From NCBI RefSeq assembly GCF_002007115.1, contig NZ_MVAD01000002.1, positions 434,001 to 498,000 of the forward strand: a DNA stretch of 64,000 bases, written 5' to 3'. The notes beneath the pieces are model-generated. The model was not told the DNA's origin, did not search any database, and saw nothing but the letters and a program-made list of their open reading frames with translations. Position numbers and translations under genes: made by a program. Source of the stretch: Massilia sp. KIM (GTDB lineage: Bacteria; Pseudomonadota; Gammaproteobacteria; Burkholderiales; Burkholderiaceae_D). The stretch's first letter is position 1, and each line of letters opens with the position of its first letter. Of this stretch, positions 43,392-53,847 are shown in pieces.

Positions 43392-45743
43392 ATGGGATTC
43401 GCCTCGAAACTGACCACCAATTTCTTCGCCAGGGAAGGCGGAGGCGACGACACCGTGCTGGCGTCGCCGGACACCCAGTTCGGGCCGGGCGTCGCTACGC
43501 CGGGCCTCGCCACGCCCATGCCCGCACCCGCCTCCGGCGGATCGGCCGAAGCGGCCGCGCGCCGCCTGGGCAACATCCGTCATACCAAGCCCGGCCAGCG
43601 CGAGGACGGCGACGACCTGCGCCTGCCCCTGATCGGCCACCTCTCCCTGCCGCGCCAGCTGCGCCTGCTGCTGGCCGCCTTCGCCATCGGCATCCTGCTC
43701 ACCGTGCTGTCAATGTGGCAGAACGCCGCCCGCAACGCCGAGGCCGCGGGCGCCAGCCAGGTGGCGAGCGATGCCCTGATGAACGCCCACCGCCTGGGCA
43801 AGGCGGCCCCGGTCGCGCTGCGCGGCGAGGCCCCGGCCTTCGCCCAGCTCGAGGACAGCCGCGTGGCGCTGGGCCAGAACCTGAACATGCTGGCGCGCGG
43901 CGGGCGCGCGGCCGGCGGCGACATTCCCGCCGCCGAGGGCGACACCGCGGCCCTGGTCTCGAAGGCGCGCGCCAAATGGAGCGCCTCGGACAAGGCTGCC
44001 GCCACCCTCGTCAAGAACAAGCGCCACCTGGCCGGTTACGGCGCCAGCCTGGCCCAGCTCGAGCTCTTCGGTCCCGAGCTGCTGGCGATCGCCGACAGCC
44101 TGCTCGACCAGCGCAGCCAGCGCGGCGGCAGCGCGCGCGAGCTGGCGGCCCTGGGCCGCATGATGACCCTGACCCAGAGCCTGTCGGCCGGCGCGCGCGC
44201 CGTCGTCGCGCCCGGCGCTGCGCCCGGCGTGGCGCCTCAGGGCAAAGGGATGGAGCAGGCCAGGGGCGCGGCCGAGACCCTGGCGCGCGACGCCGCCTCC
44301 CTCGACGCCATCCTCGGCGGCCTGCTGGACGGCAGCGCCGCGCTCGGCCTGGCGCCGCTGGAGGACGCGGCCTTGCGCGCGCGCCTGGCGAAGGCGCGCG
44401 AGGGCTTCGTGCGCTTCCAGGAAGCGCTGGCGCCGTTGCAGAGCAACCTGGCCAGCTTCGGCGCGGCGCGCGCCGCCGAGGGCGTGATCGCACGCGACAA
44501 CGAGGCGCTGGTGAGCCTGCTGGGCCAGGTGCAGAAGGACTACCGCGCCGCGCAGAGCGCCAGCAGCCCCTGGTTCTGGCTGCTGGTCGGCGCGGCGATC
44601 TTCACCCTGGCGATGGCCGGCAGCATCTCGCGCGTGATGCTGCAGGACTCGCGCAACCGCACCCGCGGCCTGGAAGCGCGCCGCCGCGAAGCCGAAGCGA
44701 TGCGCCAGCTGGCCCAGGCCAAGGAAGAAGAAGCCAAGGCCACCAACGACGCCAACCAGGCCGCGATCCTGCGCCTGATGAACGAGCTGCAGGAAGTGGC
44801 GGACGGCGACCTCACGGTGCAGGCCACCGTGTCCGAGGACATCACCGGCGCGATCGCCGATTCGGTCAATTACACCGTGGAAGAGCTGCGCGGCCTGGTG
44901 CTGCGCGTGATCCACACCACCGAACAGGTCACGCGCGCCTCCGGCGACGCCCAGGCCGTGTCGACCCGGCTGCTGGAAGCGGCCGAGGCCCAGTCGAAGG
45001 AAATCCAGGAAGCCTCCAGCACCGCGCTGCGCATGGCCGACCAGATCACCGACGTCTCGCGCTCGGCGCTGGAATCGGCCGACGTGGCGCGCCAGTCTGT
45101 GGCGGCGGCCGAGCAGGGCGCCACCGCGGTGCAGAACGCGATCACCGGCATGCACGAGATCCGCGAGCAGATCCAGGAAACCTCCAAGCGCATCAAGCGC
45201 CTGGGCGAATCCTCGCAGGAGATCGGCGAGATCACCGACCTGATCTCGGACATCACCGAACAGACCAACGTGCTGGCGCTGAACGCCGCCATCCAGGCCG
45301 CGTCCGCCGGCGAGGCCGGGCGCGGCTTCTCGGTGGTGGCCGAGGAAGTGCAGCGCCTGGCGGAGCGCTCGGCCGAGGCGACCCGGCAGATCGGCGCCCT
45401 GGTGCGCACCATCCAGACCGACACCCACGACGCCGTGGCGGCGATGGAGAAGTCGACCCAGGGCGTGGTCGAGGGCGCGCGCCTGTCGGACGCCGCCGGC
45501 GCGGCGCTGGCCGACATCTCGCGGGTCTCGAACCGCCTGGCCGAACTGATCCAGGGCATGTCCTACGCCACCGAGCTGCAGGCGACCTCCGCCAACGGCG
45601 TGGCGCACACCATGCAGCACATCCTGTCGGTCACCGAACATACCCAGCAGGGCACGCGCCAGACCGCGCAATCGATCCGCGAACTGGCGGCGCTGGCCCA
45701 GGAACTGAAGGATTCGGTGTCGCGCTTCCGCGTCGCGCCATGA
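43392..45743 (+). CDS. pilJ: Type IV pilus methyl-accepting chemoreceptor PilJ
   Basis: The start is the ATG at 43392 after an AGGAGCCGG site, giving 783 aa. An unusually long cytoplasmic N-tail (~85 residues, Gly/Pro/Ala-rich) precedes TM1 (~86-110). A helical periplasmic sensor region (~111-390) and TM2 (~392-417) follow, then a HAMP/linker and the MCP signalling hairpin. The hairpin has [48 protein letters not shown] (near ~615-660). Its stop is 13 bp before pilL. It senses surface or pilin signals for the Pil-Chp pathway. Confidence 0.93.
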   Translation: MGFASKLTTNFFAREGGGDDTVLASPDTQFGPGVATPGLATPMPAPASGGSAEAAARRLGNIRHTKPGQREDGDDLRLPLIGHLSLPRQLRLLLAAFAIGILLTVLSMWQNAARNAEAAGASQVASDALMNAHRLGKAAPVALRGEAPAFAQLEDSRVALGQNLNMLARGGRAAGGDIPAAEGDTAALVSKARAKWSASDKAAATLVKNKRHLAGYGASLAQLELFGPELLAIADSLLDQRSQRGGSARELAALGRMMTLTQSLSAGARAVVAPGAAPGVAPQGKGMEQARGAAETLARDAASLDAILGGLLDGSAALGLAPLEDAALRARLAKAREGFVRFQEALAPLQSNLASFGAARAAEGVIARDNEALVSLLGQVQKDYRAAQSASSPWFWLLVGAAIFTLAMAGSISRVMLQDSRNRTRGLEARRREAEAMRQLAQAKEEEAKATNDANQAAILRLMNELQEVADGDLTVQATVSEDITGAIADSVNYTVEELRGLVLRVIHTTEQVTRASGDAQAVSTRLLEAAEAQSKEIQEASSTALRMADQITDVSRSALESADVARQSVAAAEQGATAVQNAITGMHEIREQIQETSKRIKRLGESSQEIGEITDLISDITEQTNVLALNAAIQAASAGEAGRGFSVVAEEVQRLAERSAEATRQIGALVRTIQTDTHDAVAAMEKSTQGVVEGARLSDAAGAALADISRVSNRLAELIQGMSYATELQATSANGVAHTMQHILSVTEHTQQGTRQTAQSIRELAALAQELKDSVSRFRVAP

Positions 45744-45756
45744 GGAACTTAAGGAC

Positions 45757-48700
45757 ATGACCACGACTGTTACGCGCGCGGGCGGATTCGACACCGGACC
45801 CCTGTCCTGGGTGATCGGCGAGATCCGCGACGCGCTTGCCCGCTCCGGCGCCGCGGTGCGCGACGCCGCCGGCCGCGGCCCCGACGCCCAGCCGACCCTG
45901 CTGCTGCACGCCAAGACCCACCTGCACCAGGCGCACGGCGCGCTGCAGATGGTGGACGTGGAAGGCGTGGAAGCCTTGACCGGCGCCGCCGAGGCGCTGA
46001 TCGACCGCTTCAAGGACGGCCTGCTGGCATGCACGCTTGATAACGCGAAGCTGCTGGACGCGGCCTACGGCGCCCTGGGCGAATACCTGGACGAGCTGCT
46101 GGCCGGCGCGCCGCAGCAGCCGGCGCGCTTGTTTCCCTACTACCGCGACCTGCTCGAACGCATGGGCGCCCCGCGTATCCATCCCTCCGACCTGCTGGTG
46201 CTGGACTTGTCCGCGCCGCCCGCCCTCGGCGAAGCGGCCGGCGCGCCGGTCGACTACGCGGCCTGCCGCGCGCGCTTCGAGAAGTCGCTCCTGCCTTACC
46301 TGAAGAGCAGCGAGCCGGAGGCGCTGCGCCTGCATGCCGTCGGCATGGCGGAAGCGATCGCGCCGCTCGGCGCCAGCCAGCAGGAAGGCCGCGCGCGCCT
46401 GTTCTGGCAGGCGATGCACGCCTTCGCCGCCGTGGTGGCCGAGGGCCAGGTGGCCAGCGACCTCTATGTGAAGCAGCTGTTCGGCCAGATTAACCTGCAG
46501 GTGCGCCGCCTGGCGCAGGGGCAGGGCGGCACGCCCGAGGCCATGTTGCGCGACGCCCTGTTCTTCGTTGCCGCCGCGCCGGCCCCGAGCCCGGACGGAC
46601 CGGCCGCGCGCCTGCGCGCGCAGCTGGGCCTGGACGGCGCGGTGCCGGCCGACTATGCGCAGCGCCGCTACGGCAAGATCGATCCGGCCGCCCTCAAGGC
46701 CGCGCGCGAAGCGCTGGCGCGCAGCAAGTCGGACTGGGACCGCATCGCCACCGGGCGCGATGCCCAGGCCGGCGCGGACGTGGAACGCGACTTCAATGAG
46801 CAACTGGCCCAGCTGGCCGAAGCCAGCGAGAAGCTGGGCGCGCCCGCGCTGGCGCAGCTGCTGCGCGAACTGGGGCGGGCCGCCGCCGATTCGATGTCCT
46901 CGGGCCGCAGCGACCAGTTCGGCCTGGAGATGGCGGCCGCCATGCTGTTCGTCGAGAACGGCCTGGACCAGTTGCGTCAGCTGCCGGAGGACTTCGCCGA
47001 GAACGCCGAAGCCGTCGGCGCGCGCCTGCTGGCGCTGGCGGCCGGCGAGACGCCGCCCGACGCCGCCCATTGGCAGGGCGAACTGGCGCGCCAGATCCAG
47101 CAAGGCCAGACCGTGGCGGTGCTGGCGGCCGAGATCAAGAACGGCCTGCGCCAGATCGAAAAACTGCTCGACGAGTACTACGACGACCCGTCCAAACGCC
47201 AGGTGCTGGAGAGCAGCGCGCCGGTGCTGCACCAGCTGCAGGGCGCTTTCGCCATCCTCGACCTCGAGCAGGCGGTGCTGGCCACGCGCCACGTGGCCGA
47301 GGAGGTGCGCGCGCTCGCCTCCTTCGAGGGCGACGTGACCGACCAGCACGCCTCGCTGCACAACATCGCCCAGAACATCGGGGCGCTGGGCTTCCTCGCC
47401 GACCTGCTGGCCCAGGACAGTGAGGCGGCGAAAGCGCGTTTCCGCTTCGACGAGGACAAGCGCCTGCTGCGCGAGCTGCCTTATGAATTCGTCGCCCAGT
47501 CTCCGCAGGCCGCGCCGGTGCCCGCCGTGGAGCCTGCTGTCGAGACTGCCGTCGAGCCTGCGGTGGCGGCGCCGGCATCGCAGGACGAGGCGGCCGTCGA
47601 AGCCGAGCTGCTCGAGATCTTCCTGTCCGAAGCCAGGGAAGTGCTGGACTTCGTGGCCCAGACCCTGCCGCGCGCGGCGGACGAACCGGGCAACCAGGAC
47701 ACCCTGACCCTTCTGCGCCGCTCCTTCCATACGCTCAAGGGCAGCAGCCGGATGGTGAACCTCGAGGACTTCGCCGCCACGGCGGCGGCCATCGAGCGCA
47801 CCATGAACCTGTGGCTGGCCGAAGGCCGCTCCGCCAGCGCCGACCTGCTGGCCCTGCTGGCCCATGCCCATGCCGAGCTGGATGCCTGGGTGGCCGAGCT
47901 GGCCGCCGGGCGCAAGCCCGCGCGCGACGGCGCCGTCCTGATCGCGGCCGCCCAGCGGGTGCAGGAGGGCGGTCCCTTCGAGCAGGGAGACGAGATTCCT
48001 TTGCTCGACACGGCCATCGCGCCGCCGGCGTCCGAACCGGAAGCGGCGCCCGCCGGCGCGCGCGAGGCCCCGCCCGCGCTGGCCGAGATCTACCTGGCCG
48101 AGGCCCAAGCCTTGTGCGACACCCTGGGCGCGGAATTCGACGCCTGGCGCCGCGCGCCGCACCGTACCGTGTCGCCGGAAGCCCTGACCGCCGCGCACAC
48201 CCTGGCCGGCACGTCGGGCACGGTCGGCTACACCGCGCTGCGCGACGTGGCGCAGGCGCTGGAACTGAGCCTGGAGAAGCTGTCCACGCCGGGCGCCGCC
48301 ATCGAGGACGGCCAGCTCGAGGCGCTGGACACCACGCTGGCGCGCATCCGCACCATGCTGCAGGTGTTCGCCCTGGGCGAGCTGGCGCCGGAGCAGCCCG
48401 ACCTGCTGGCGCTGCTGGCGGGGCTGCGCGAGCGCGCGGCCAGCCAGCAGGCGGCTTCCGTCTATGGTGAGGCCGACCCCGCGCTGGCGGACAAGCTCGA
48501 CGCGCTGTTCGCCGCCACCTACGACAGCCTGCTGGCCGCGCCGCCGGTGTTCGAGGCGCCGCCACCGGCGCCGGCGCCGGCCGCCGCCGGCGCGGCGGAC
48601 GATGCCTTCGACGCCTTGTTCGACGATCCGTACGCGGCGCCGGCGCTGGTGCAGGCGCCCGCCGCCGACGAGGACGCGCCGTCCTTCGTGCCGGTGACGC

Positions 48701-50994
48701 CGGACGAAGCCGGACTGGCGGCGCCGCCGCCAGCGCTGCCGGTGACCGAGGCGCCGCTCGACGCCGAGGAGACGGAATTGCCGGCCACGCCGGTGTTCGG
48801 CGACGAGCTCGACCCCGATCTGCTGCCGGTGTTCCTGGAAGAGGCGGCCGACCTGCTGCCGCAGATCGGCCAGGGCCTGCGCCAGTGGCAGCAGCACCCG
48901 GAGGACCTCGGCATCGCCCAGGGCCTGCTGCGCGCCCTGCACACCATCAAGGGCAGCGCGCGCATGGCCGGCGCGATGCGCCTGGGCCAGCACATCCACG
49001 AGCTGGAAACCGAGGTCGAGGACATGCTGCAGGCGGGCCGCCCGGATCCCGCGGCCATCGACGAACTGCTGGCCAGCTACGACCAGGCGCTGCTGCTGTT
49101 CGAGCAGTTGCAGCAGCCGCGCGCGGTCCAGGCCCAGGCCCAGGACCAGGACCAGGCCGAGCTTCCTGCCGCCGCCGGGCAGCCGGGGGCGCGCTCGCCG
49201 CTGGTGCGCGTGCGCGCCGACATCCTCGACCGGGTGGTCAACCAGGCCGGCGAAGTGTCGATCACGCGCTCCAAGCTGGAAACCCAGGTCGGCGCCATCA
49301 AGGGCGCGCTGGGCGAGTTCTCGGACAACGTGGCGCGCCTGCGCCGCCAGTTGCGCGAGATAGAGATGCAGGCCGAGTCGCAGATCGCCTCGCGCCTGTC
49401 GATCGCGGGCGAGCGCGAGTTCGACCCGCTGGAATTCGACCGCTTCACCCGCCTGCAGGAGCTGACCCGCATGCTGGCCGAGAGCGTCAACGACGTGGCC
49501 TCCTTCCAGGACACCCTGGCGCGCACGGTGGACAGCGCCTCCGAGGAGCTGGCCGTGCAGTCGCGCCTGACGCGCGACCTGCAGCGTGACCTGATGCGGG
49601 TGCGCATGGTGCCTTTCGCCAGCCTGTCCGAGCGCCTGTACCGCCTGGCGCGCCAAGCCGCCAAGGAGACCGACAAGCGGGTCAACCTGGACATCCGCGG
49701 CGGCTCGGTCGAGGTCGACCGCAGCGTGCTGGAACAGATGGCCGCGCCTTTCGAACACCTGCTGCGCAACGCCATCGTGCACGGCATCGAGCCGCGCGCC
49801 CGGCGCCAGGCGGCGGGCAAGCCGGAGACCGGCGAGCTGCTGGTGCAGGTGAGCCAGCACGGCAACGAAGTCGTGATGCAGTTCAGCGACGACGGCGCCG
49901 GGCTGGATCTCGAGCGCATCCGCGCCAAGGCGCGCGACCTGCGCCTGCTGGGCGCGGCCGACCTGGTCTCGGACCAGGAGGCGGCCGAGCTGATCTTCGC
50001 ACCCGGCTTCTCGACCGCCGATACGCTCACCGAGCTGGCCGGGCGCGGCGTCGGCATGGACGTGGTGCGCTCCGAGGCCCAGGCCCTGGGCGGGCGCGTG
50101 ACGGTCGAATCGACGCCGGGCGCGGGCACCCGCTTCACCATCCACCTGCCGCTCACCCTGGCGGTGGCCCAGGTGGTGCTGGTGGAGCACGGCGGGCGCA
50201 CCTATGCGATTCCGGCGACCCTGGTCGAGCAGATGCAGCAGGTGCGCGAGGCGGACCTGGCCGCGGCGCAGAGCGACGGCCGGATCGCGCTGGGAAGCGA
50301 GACCCTGCCGCTGTACGACCTGCCCGGCCTGCTGGGCGAGGACGAGGGAGGCACGCCGCTGCAGCGTTCCAATCCGGTCATGGTCCTCAACAGCGGCAGC
50401 CGGCGCGTGGCCTTGCACATCGGCGAGGTGGTGGGCAACCGCGAAGTGGTGGTCAAGAACATCGGGCCGCAACTGTCGCGGGTGGCGGGGATCGCCGGGG
50501 CGACGGTGCTGGGCTCGGGAGAGATCGTGCTGATCCTCGACCCGGTGGCGCTGGCCCAGCAGCCGGCGGCGCGCGGGGTGTCGCCGGCGCAGGCCCAGCC
50601 CATGGCGGCGCAGGCCAGGCGCGCCACCATCATGGTGGTGGACGATTCGCTGACGGTGCGCAAGGTGACCCAGCGCCTGCTGGAGCGGGAAGGCTACGAG
50701 GTGGTGCTGGCCAAGGATGGCGTCGAGGCGCTGGAGCTGGTGGAGCAGGGCGTGCCCGACCTGATGCTGGTCGATATCGAGATGCCGAGGATGGATGGCT
50801 TCGACCTGACGCGCCAGATCCGGGGCAATGCCCAGACCGCGGCGCTGCCGATCATCATGATCACCTCGCGCACGGCGGACAAGCACCGCAACTATGCGCT
50901 CGGGCTGGGGGTGAACGCCTATTTCGGCAAGCCCTACCAGGAAGACGTGCTGCTGGCGGCGATCGGGAGCTTGCTGGGACAGGACGAGCAGTAG
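45757..50994 (+). CDS. pilL: CheA-type hybrid histidine kinase PilL/ChpA
   Basis: 1745 aa. The N-terminal ~550 residues are Hpt-like helical bundles. Three clear Hpt domains carry phosphorylatable His: H658 (FHTLKGSSRM), H814 (HTLAGTSGTVG) and H1062 (LHTIKGSARMAG). A dimerisation region, an HATPase domain with N-box HLLRNAIVHGIEP (~1333) and glycine boxes follow. A CheW-like domain occupies ~1465-1610, and a C-terminal receiver from ~1622 has Asp1673 in LVDIEMPRMDG. It autophosphorylates in response to PilJ/PilI and passes phosphate to PilG and PilH. Pseudomonas ChpA is longer (about 2470 aa), with more phosphotransfer domains. Confidence 0.94.
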   Translation: MTTTVTRAGGFDTGPLSWVIGEIRDALARSGAAVRDAAGRGPDAQPTLLLHAKTHLHQAHGALQMVDVEGVEALTGAAEALIDRFKDGLLACTLDNAKLLDAAYGALGEYLDELLAGAPQQPARLFPYYRDLLERMGAPRIHPSDLLVLDLSAPPALGEAAGAPVDYAACRARFEKSLLPYLKSSEPEALRLHAVGMAEAIAPLGASQQEGRARLFWQAMHAFAAVVAEGQVASDLYVKQLFGQINLQVRRLAQGQGGTPEAMLRDALFFVAAAPAPSPDGPAARLRAQLGLDGAVPADYAQRRYGKIDPAALKAAREALARSKSDWDRIATGRDAQAGADVERDFNEQLAQLAEASEKLGAPALAQLLRELGRAAADSMSSGRSDQFGLEMAAAMLFVENGLDQLRQLPEDFAENAEAVGARLLALAAGETPPDAAHWQGELARQIQQGQTVAVLAAEIKNGLRQIEKLLDEYYDDPSKRQVLESSAPVLHQLQGAFAILDLEQAVLATRHVAEEVRALASFEGDVTDQHASLHNIAQNIGALGFLADLLAQDSEAAKARFRFDEDKRLLRELPYEFVAQSPQAAPVPAVEPAVETAVEPAVAAPASQDEAAVEAELLEIFLSEAREVLDFVAQTLPRAADEPGNQDTLTLLRRSFHTLKGSSRMVNLEDFAATAAAIERTMNLWLAEGRSASADLLALLAHAHAELDAWVAELAAGRKPARDGAVLIAAAQRVQEGGPFEQGDEIPLLDTAIAPPASEPEAAPAGAREAPPALAEIYLAEAQALCDTLGAEFDAWRRAPHRTVSPEALTAAHTLAGTSGTVGYTALRDVAQALELSLEKLSTPGAAIEDGQLEALDTTLARIRTMLQVFALGELAPEQPDLLALLAGLRERAASQQAASVYGEADPALADKLDALFAATYDSLLAAPPVFEAPPPAPAPAAAGAADDAFDALFDDPYAAPALVQAPAADEDAPSFVPVTPDEAGLAAPPPALPVTEAPLDAEETELPATPVFGDELDPDLLPVFLEEAADLLPQIGQGLRQWQQHPEDLGIAQGLLRALHTIKGSARMAGAMRLGQHIHELETEVEDMLQAGRPDPAAIDELLASYDQALLLFEQLQQPRAVQAQAQDQDQAELPAAAGQPGARSPLVRVRADILDRVVNQAGEVSITRSKLETQVGAIKGALGEFSDNVARLRRQLREIEMQAESQIASRLSIAGEREFDPLEFDRFTRLQELTRMLAESVNDVASFQDTLARTVDSASEELAVQSRLTRDLQRDLMRVRMVPFASLSERLYRLARQAAKETDKRVNLDIRGGSVEVDRSVLEQMAAPFEHLLRNAIVHGIEPRARRQAAGKPETGELLVQVSQHGNEVVMQFSDDGAGLDLERIRAKARDLRLLGAADLVSDQEAAELIFAPGFSTADTLTELAGRGVGMDVVRSEAQALGGRVTVESTPGAGTRFTIHLPLTLAVAQVVLVEHGGRTYAIPATLVEQMQQVREADLAAAQSDGRIALGSETLPLYDLPGLLGEDEGGTPLQRSNPVMVLNSGSRRVALHIGEVVGNREVVVKNIGPQLSRVAGIAGATVLGSGEIVLILDPVALAQQPAARGVSPAQAQPMAAQARRATIMVVDDSLTVRKVTQRLLEREGYEVVLAKDGVEALELVEQGVPDLMLVDIEMPRMDGFDLTRQIRGNAQTAALPIIMITSRTADKHRNYALGLGVNAYFGKPYQEDVLLAAIGSLLGQDEQ

Positions 50995-51005
50995 GCGGCG
51001 GTGCA

Positions 51006-51116
51006 AACTTGGGTTCCCGCCTCCGCGGGAACGACGTTTGAATGCCGCAGGTCGGCATGAGCAATGTTAGTACGGGTCCCTCGAACGTCGTTCCCGCGGA
51101 GGCGGGAACCCAAGTT
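51006..51116. repeat. REP-like inverted pair, A then B, 47-bp spacer
   Basis: Near-perfect copies at 51006-51037 (AACTTGGGTTCCCGCC...) and 51085-51116 (its reverse complement) can also pair with each other as a 32-bp inverted repeat. It fills the gap between the convergent pilL and photolyase genes and may end both transcripts. Confidence 0.92.
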
Positions 51117-51134
51117 TGCCGGCACGCCACCGTC

Positions 51135-52592
51135 CTACTCGTCAGCCACCTTTTTCACCACGCCGAACCTCTCCAGTGTCCGCTTGCGCGCCGCATCGTG
51201 ATCGACCACCGGGGCCGGGTAGGTCTTGCCCAGCACCACGCCCTTGGCCTTCAGGGTGTCCGGCGCCGCCAGCCAGGGCGCGTGGATCTCCTTCGCATCC
51301 AGCGCCCGGAGTTCCGGCAGCATGCGCCGGATGAAGTCGCCGCGCGCGTCGAATTTCTGCGACTGCGTCACCGGGTTGAAGATCCTGAACCACGGCTGGG
51401 CGTCGCAGCCCGTCGAGGCCGCCCATTGCCAGCCGCCGTTGTTGGACGCCATGTCGTAGTCGTTCAGCTTGAGCGCGAAGTAGCGCTCCCCGCGCCGCCA
51501 GTCGATCCCGAGATCCTTCACCAGGAAGCTGGCGGTCACCATGCGCAGCCGGTTGTGCATGAAACCCGTCCGGTTGAGCTGCGCCATCGCCGCGTCCACC
51601 AGTGGATAGCCGGTGCGGCCCTCGCACCAGGCGGCGAACAGCGCCTCGGCCTCGGGGCCATCCTCCCAGCGCACGGCGTCGAAGGCCGGCTTGAAGGAGC
51701 GCGTGGCGACCTGCGGATTGCGGTAGAGAATCATCGCGTAGAAGTCGCGCCAGATCAGCTCCGACAGCCAGACCGCCGCGCCTTCGCCGCCGCGCCCCGC
51801 GTCGATCATCTGGCGCGCCGTGCGCACCAGGTGGCGCACCGAGGTGGTCCCGAAGCGCAGGTGGGCCGACAGCCGCGAGGTCGCGTCCTCGGCCGGGAAA
51901 TCGCGCGCCCGGCCGTAATCGGCCAGCAGCTCGAGGAAGTCCTCGAACATCGTTTCCGCGCCTTCCATGCCGGCGGGCAAGGGCGGCTCGCCATCCTCGA
52001 AGCCGATCTCGGCCAGGGCCGGCAGTCGGGCTGGGCCCTGCGGCGCGGCGAAAGCATGCGCGCAGGCATCGACCGGGTAGGCCGCCAGGGTGTCCGGCAT
52101 CGCTGCCAGGCGCTTGAGCCAGGCGTTCTTGTAGGGCGTGAAGACGGAAAACGGCTGGCCCATCTGGGTCAGCACCTCATCCTTGGCGAAAATGACCTGA
52201 TCCTTGTGGCTGAGAAAGCCGCATCCTCGGGACAAGAGCTGTTCAGCCACCTGTGCGTCGCGTTCGATGGCATCCGGCTCATAATCCTCGTTAACGTAGA
52301 CGGCATCCACGCCCAGCTCTTCGGCCAGTGCCGGAATCGCGTCGACCGCGCGCCCGTGGCGCACGATCAGGTAACCGCCCAGGCGGCGCAGTTCCCCATC
52401 CAGGCTGGCCAGGCTGGCATGGATGAAACGCAGGCGCGCATCGTCGCGCGGCAGCCCCGCCAGGATGTCGGTGTCATACACGAACGCGCAGTACACGCTG
52501 CCGGAAGTGGCCAGGGCCTGGTACAGGGCGGCCTGGTCGAAGGCCCGAAGGTCGCGTCGGAACCAGACCAAAGTCTTGTTATTTTTCATCAT
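51135..52592 (-). CDS. phrB: Deoxyribodipyrimidine photo-lyase (class I)
   Basis: About 485 aa from the ATG at 52592; an adjacent ATG at 52589 (MKNNKTLVWFRRDLR) and an upstream TTG are alternatives. It has the N-terminal antenna-domain opening LVWFRRDLRAFDQAALYQA. The C-terminal FAD domain contains TGYPLVDAAMAQLNRTGFMHNRLRM, the NNGGWQWAASTGCDAQPWFRIFNP block and the conserved Trp residues used in photoreduction. It repairs cyclobutane pyrimidine dimers with blue light. It is a single gene, convergent with pilL. Confidence 0.96.
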   Translation of the reverse strand: MMKNNKTLVWFRRDLRAFDQAALYQALATSGSVYCAFVYDTDILAGLPRDDARLRFIHASLASLDGELRRLGGYLIVRHGRAVDAIPALAEELGVDAVYVNEDYEPDAIERDAQVAEQLLSRGCGFLSHKDQVIFAKDEVLTQMGQPFSVFTPYKNAWLKRLAAMPDTLAAYPVDACAHAFAAPQGPARLPALAEIGFEDGEPPLPAGMEGAETMFEDFLELLADYGRARDFPAEDATSRLSAHLRFGTTSVRHLVRTARQMIDAGRGGEGAAVWLSELIWRDFYAMILYRNPQVATRSFKPAFDAVRWEDGPEAEALFAAWCEGRTGYPLVDAAMAQLNRTGFMHNRLRMVTASFLVKDLGIDWRRGERYFALKLNDYDMASNNGGWQWAASTGCDAQPWFRIFNPVTQSQKFDARGDFIRRMLPELRALDAKEIHAPWLAAPDTLKAKGVVLGKTYPAPVVDHDAARKRTLERFGVVKKVADE

Positions 52593-52669
52593 TGTGCTCG
52601 AAGTCAAGGCAGCGCCGATTGTAGCGGCGAGGATAGGCGCAGCAGGACCCCGGAATGAGGATGCTTCAA

Positions 52670-52697
52670 TGGTCAGCGGGTCAAATCAGTGTAAACT
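52670..52697 (+). promoter_or_regulatory. Putative promoter of the yqgE-pyr operon
   Basis: -35 TGGTCA, a 16-nt spacer and -10 TAAACT (4 of 6 matches each) lie 101 bp before the yqgE ATG, in the divergent region with the photolyase gene. Confidence 0.35.
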
Positions 52698-52798
52698 ATC
52701 GAAAAGCATAATGTTGTTGGCTGGAATAAGGTTGTCTGAATACCAAGCTTGAGCCTGAGCGGTCGTTCAACCAGAGTGAGCCCTGTGAGAGTACGCGT

Positions 52799-53455
52799 AT
52801 GAAAAAAAGCAAAGTTGGCAAAACTCTACCCATGCCCGGTATGCCCCCGGAACAGGACGATACGCTGGCGATGCCCGGGCCCGCACCCTCGGGCCTGAAC
52901 CTGGCGAATCACTTCCTGATCGCCATGCCGACCATCCAGGATCCGATCTTCGGCGGCACCGTGGTCTACGTCTGCGAGCACAACGAGAAGGGCGTGCTGG
53001 GCGTGGTCATCAACAAGCCGACCGACATGACCATGGACGTCCTGTTCGACCGCATCGACCTCAAGCTGGCCGAAGGCCTGCGCTCGAGCGTGGTCAACGA
53101 GCCGATCATGTTCGGCGGCCCGGTCCAGGACGACCGTGGCTTCGTGCTGCATTCGCCCGGCGGACGCTATTCGTCCTCGCTCAACGTCACCGAGGACGTC
53201 GCCTTCACCACCTCCATCGACGTGCTCGAGGCCGTGGCCAGCGGCGGCGGCCCCAAGCGCATGCTGGTGTCGATCGGCTACGCCGGCTGGAGCCCGGGCC
53301 AGCTCGAAGAGGAAATCGCCCGCAACGGCTGGCTGACCGTGGGCGCCGACGCCCGCGTGCTGTTCGACCTGCCGATCGAAGAACGCTATACCGCCGCCAT
53401 CAAACTGCTGGGAATCGACCCCCTGATGCTCGCCTCCGAAGCCGGCCATGCGTAA
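52799..53455 (+). CDS. YqgE/AlgH-family protein
   Basis: 218 aa. After a short basic N-terminus (MKKSKVGKTL) the UPF0301 family blocks appear: NLANHFLIAMPTIQDPIFGGTVVYVCEHNEKGVLGVVINKP, then MFGGPVQDDRGFVLHS and the C-terminal GYAGWSPGQLEEEIARNGWL. It is a soluble protein of unknown biochemistry. Its stop codon shares a base with the ruvX start (TAATG), and this yqgE-ruvX pair is widely conserved. Confidence 0.94.
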   Translation: MKKSKVGKTLPMPGMPPEQDDTLAMPGPAPSGLNLANHFLIAMPTIQDPIFGGTVVYVCEHNEKGVLGVVINKPTDMTMDVLFDRIDLKLAEGLRSSVVNEPIMFGGPVQDDRGFVLHSPGGRYSSSLNVTEDVAFTTSIDVLEAVASGGGPKRMLVSIGYAGWSPGQLEEEIARNGWLTVGADARVLFDLPIEERYTAAIKLLGIDPLMLASEAGHA

Positions 53456-53847
53456 TGGTTGACATCGTTCTCGGCTTCGACTTCGGTGTCAAGCGTATCG
53501 GCATTGCCATGGGCAACACCCTGACCGGGCAAGCCCAGCCTCTGACCGTCATCAAGGCGCTCGACAATGCAACCCGGTTCAAGGTCATCGGCGACCTGAT
53601 CGACGAATGGCGTCCGGCGCGCCTGGTCGTGGGCGAGCCGCGCCATCCCGATGGCGCCGAGCACGACATGACCATGCGTTCGCGCCGCTTCGCCAACCAG
53701 CTCCACGGCCGCTTCAATCTGCCGGTCGAGCTGGTCGACGAGCGCTATTCCTCGGCCGTGATTCCCGCCAAACGCGGCGAAGTCATCGACGCCAAGGCGG
53801 CCGCCATCATTTTGCAACAATACTTTGACGATCATGCCAACATCTAA
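53455..53847 (+). CDS. ruvX: Putative pre-16S rRNA nuclease / Holliday-junction resolvase-like YqgF
   Basis: 130 aa with an RNase H-like fold: the first catalytic Asp in [26 protein letters not shown] in the middle and the later acidic residues in [10 protein letters not shown] and [14 protein letters not shown]. It processes the 5' end of pre-16S rRNA in E. coli. It overlaps pyrR by 14 bp. Confidence 0.94.
   Translation: MVDIVLGFDFGVKRIGIAMGNTLTGQAQPLTVIKALDNATRFKVIGDLIDEWRPARLVVGEPRHPDGAEHDMTMRSRRFANQLHGRFNLPVELVDERYSSAVIPAKRGEVIDAKAAAIILQQYFDDHANI

Noticed and set aside
45631..51006. A nearly 1800-codon open frame antisense to pilJ/pilL
   Set aside because: It mirrors the codon structure of the strongly supported pilL gene in GC-rich DNA. 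Its product is His/Arg/Gln-rich low-complexity sequence without domains.
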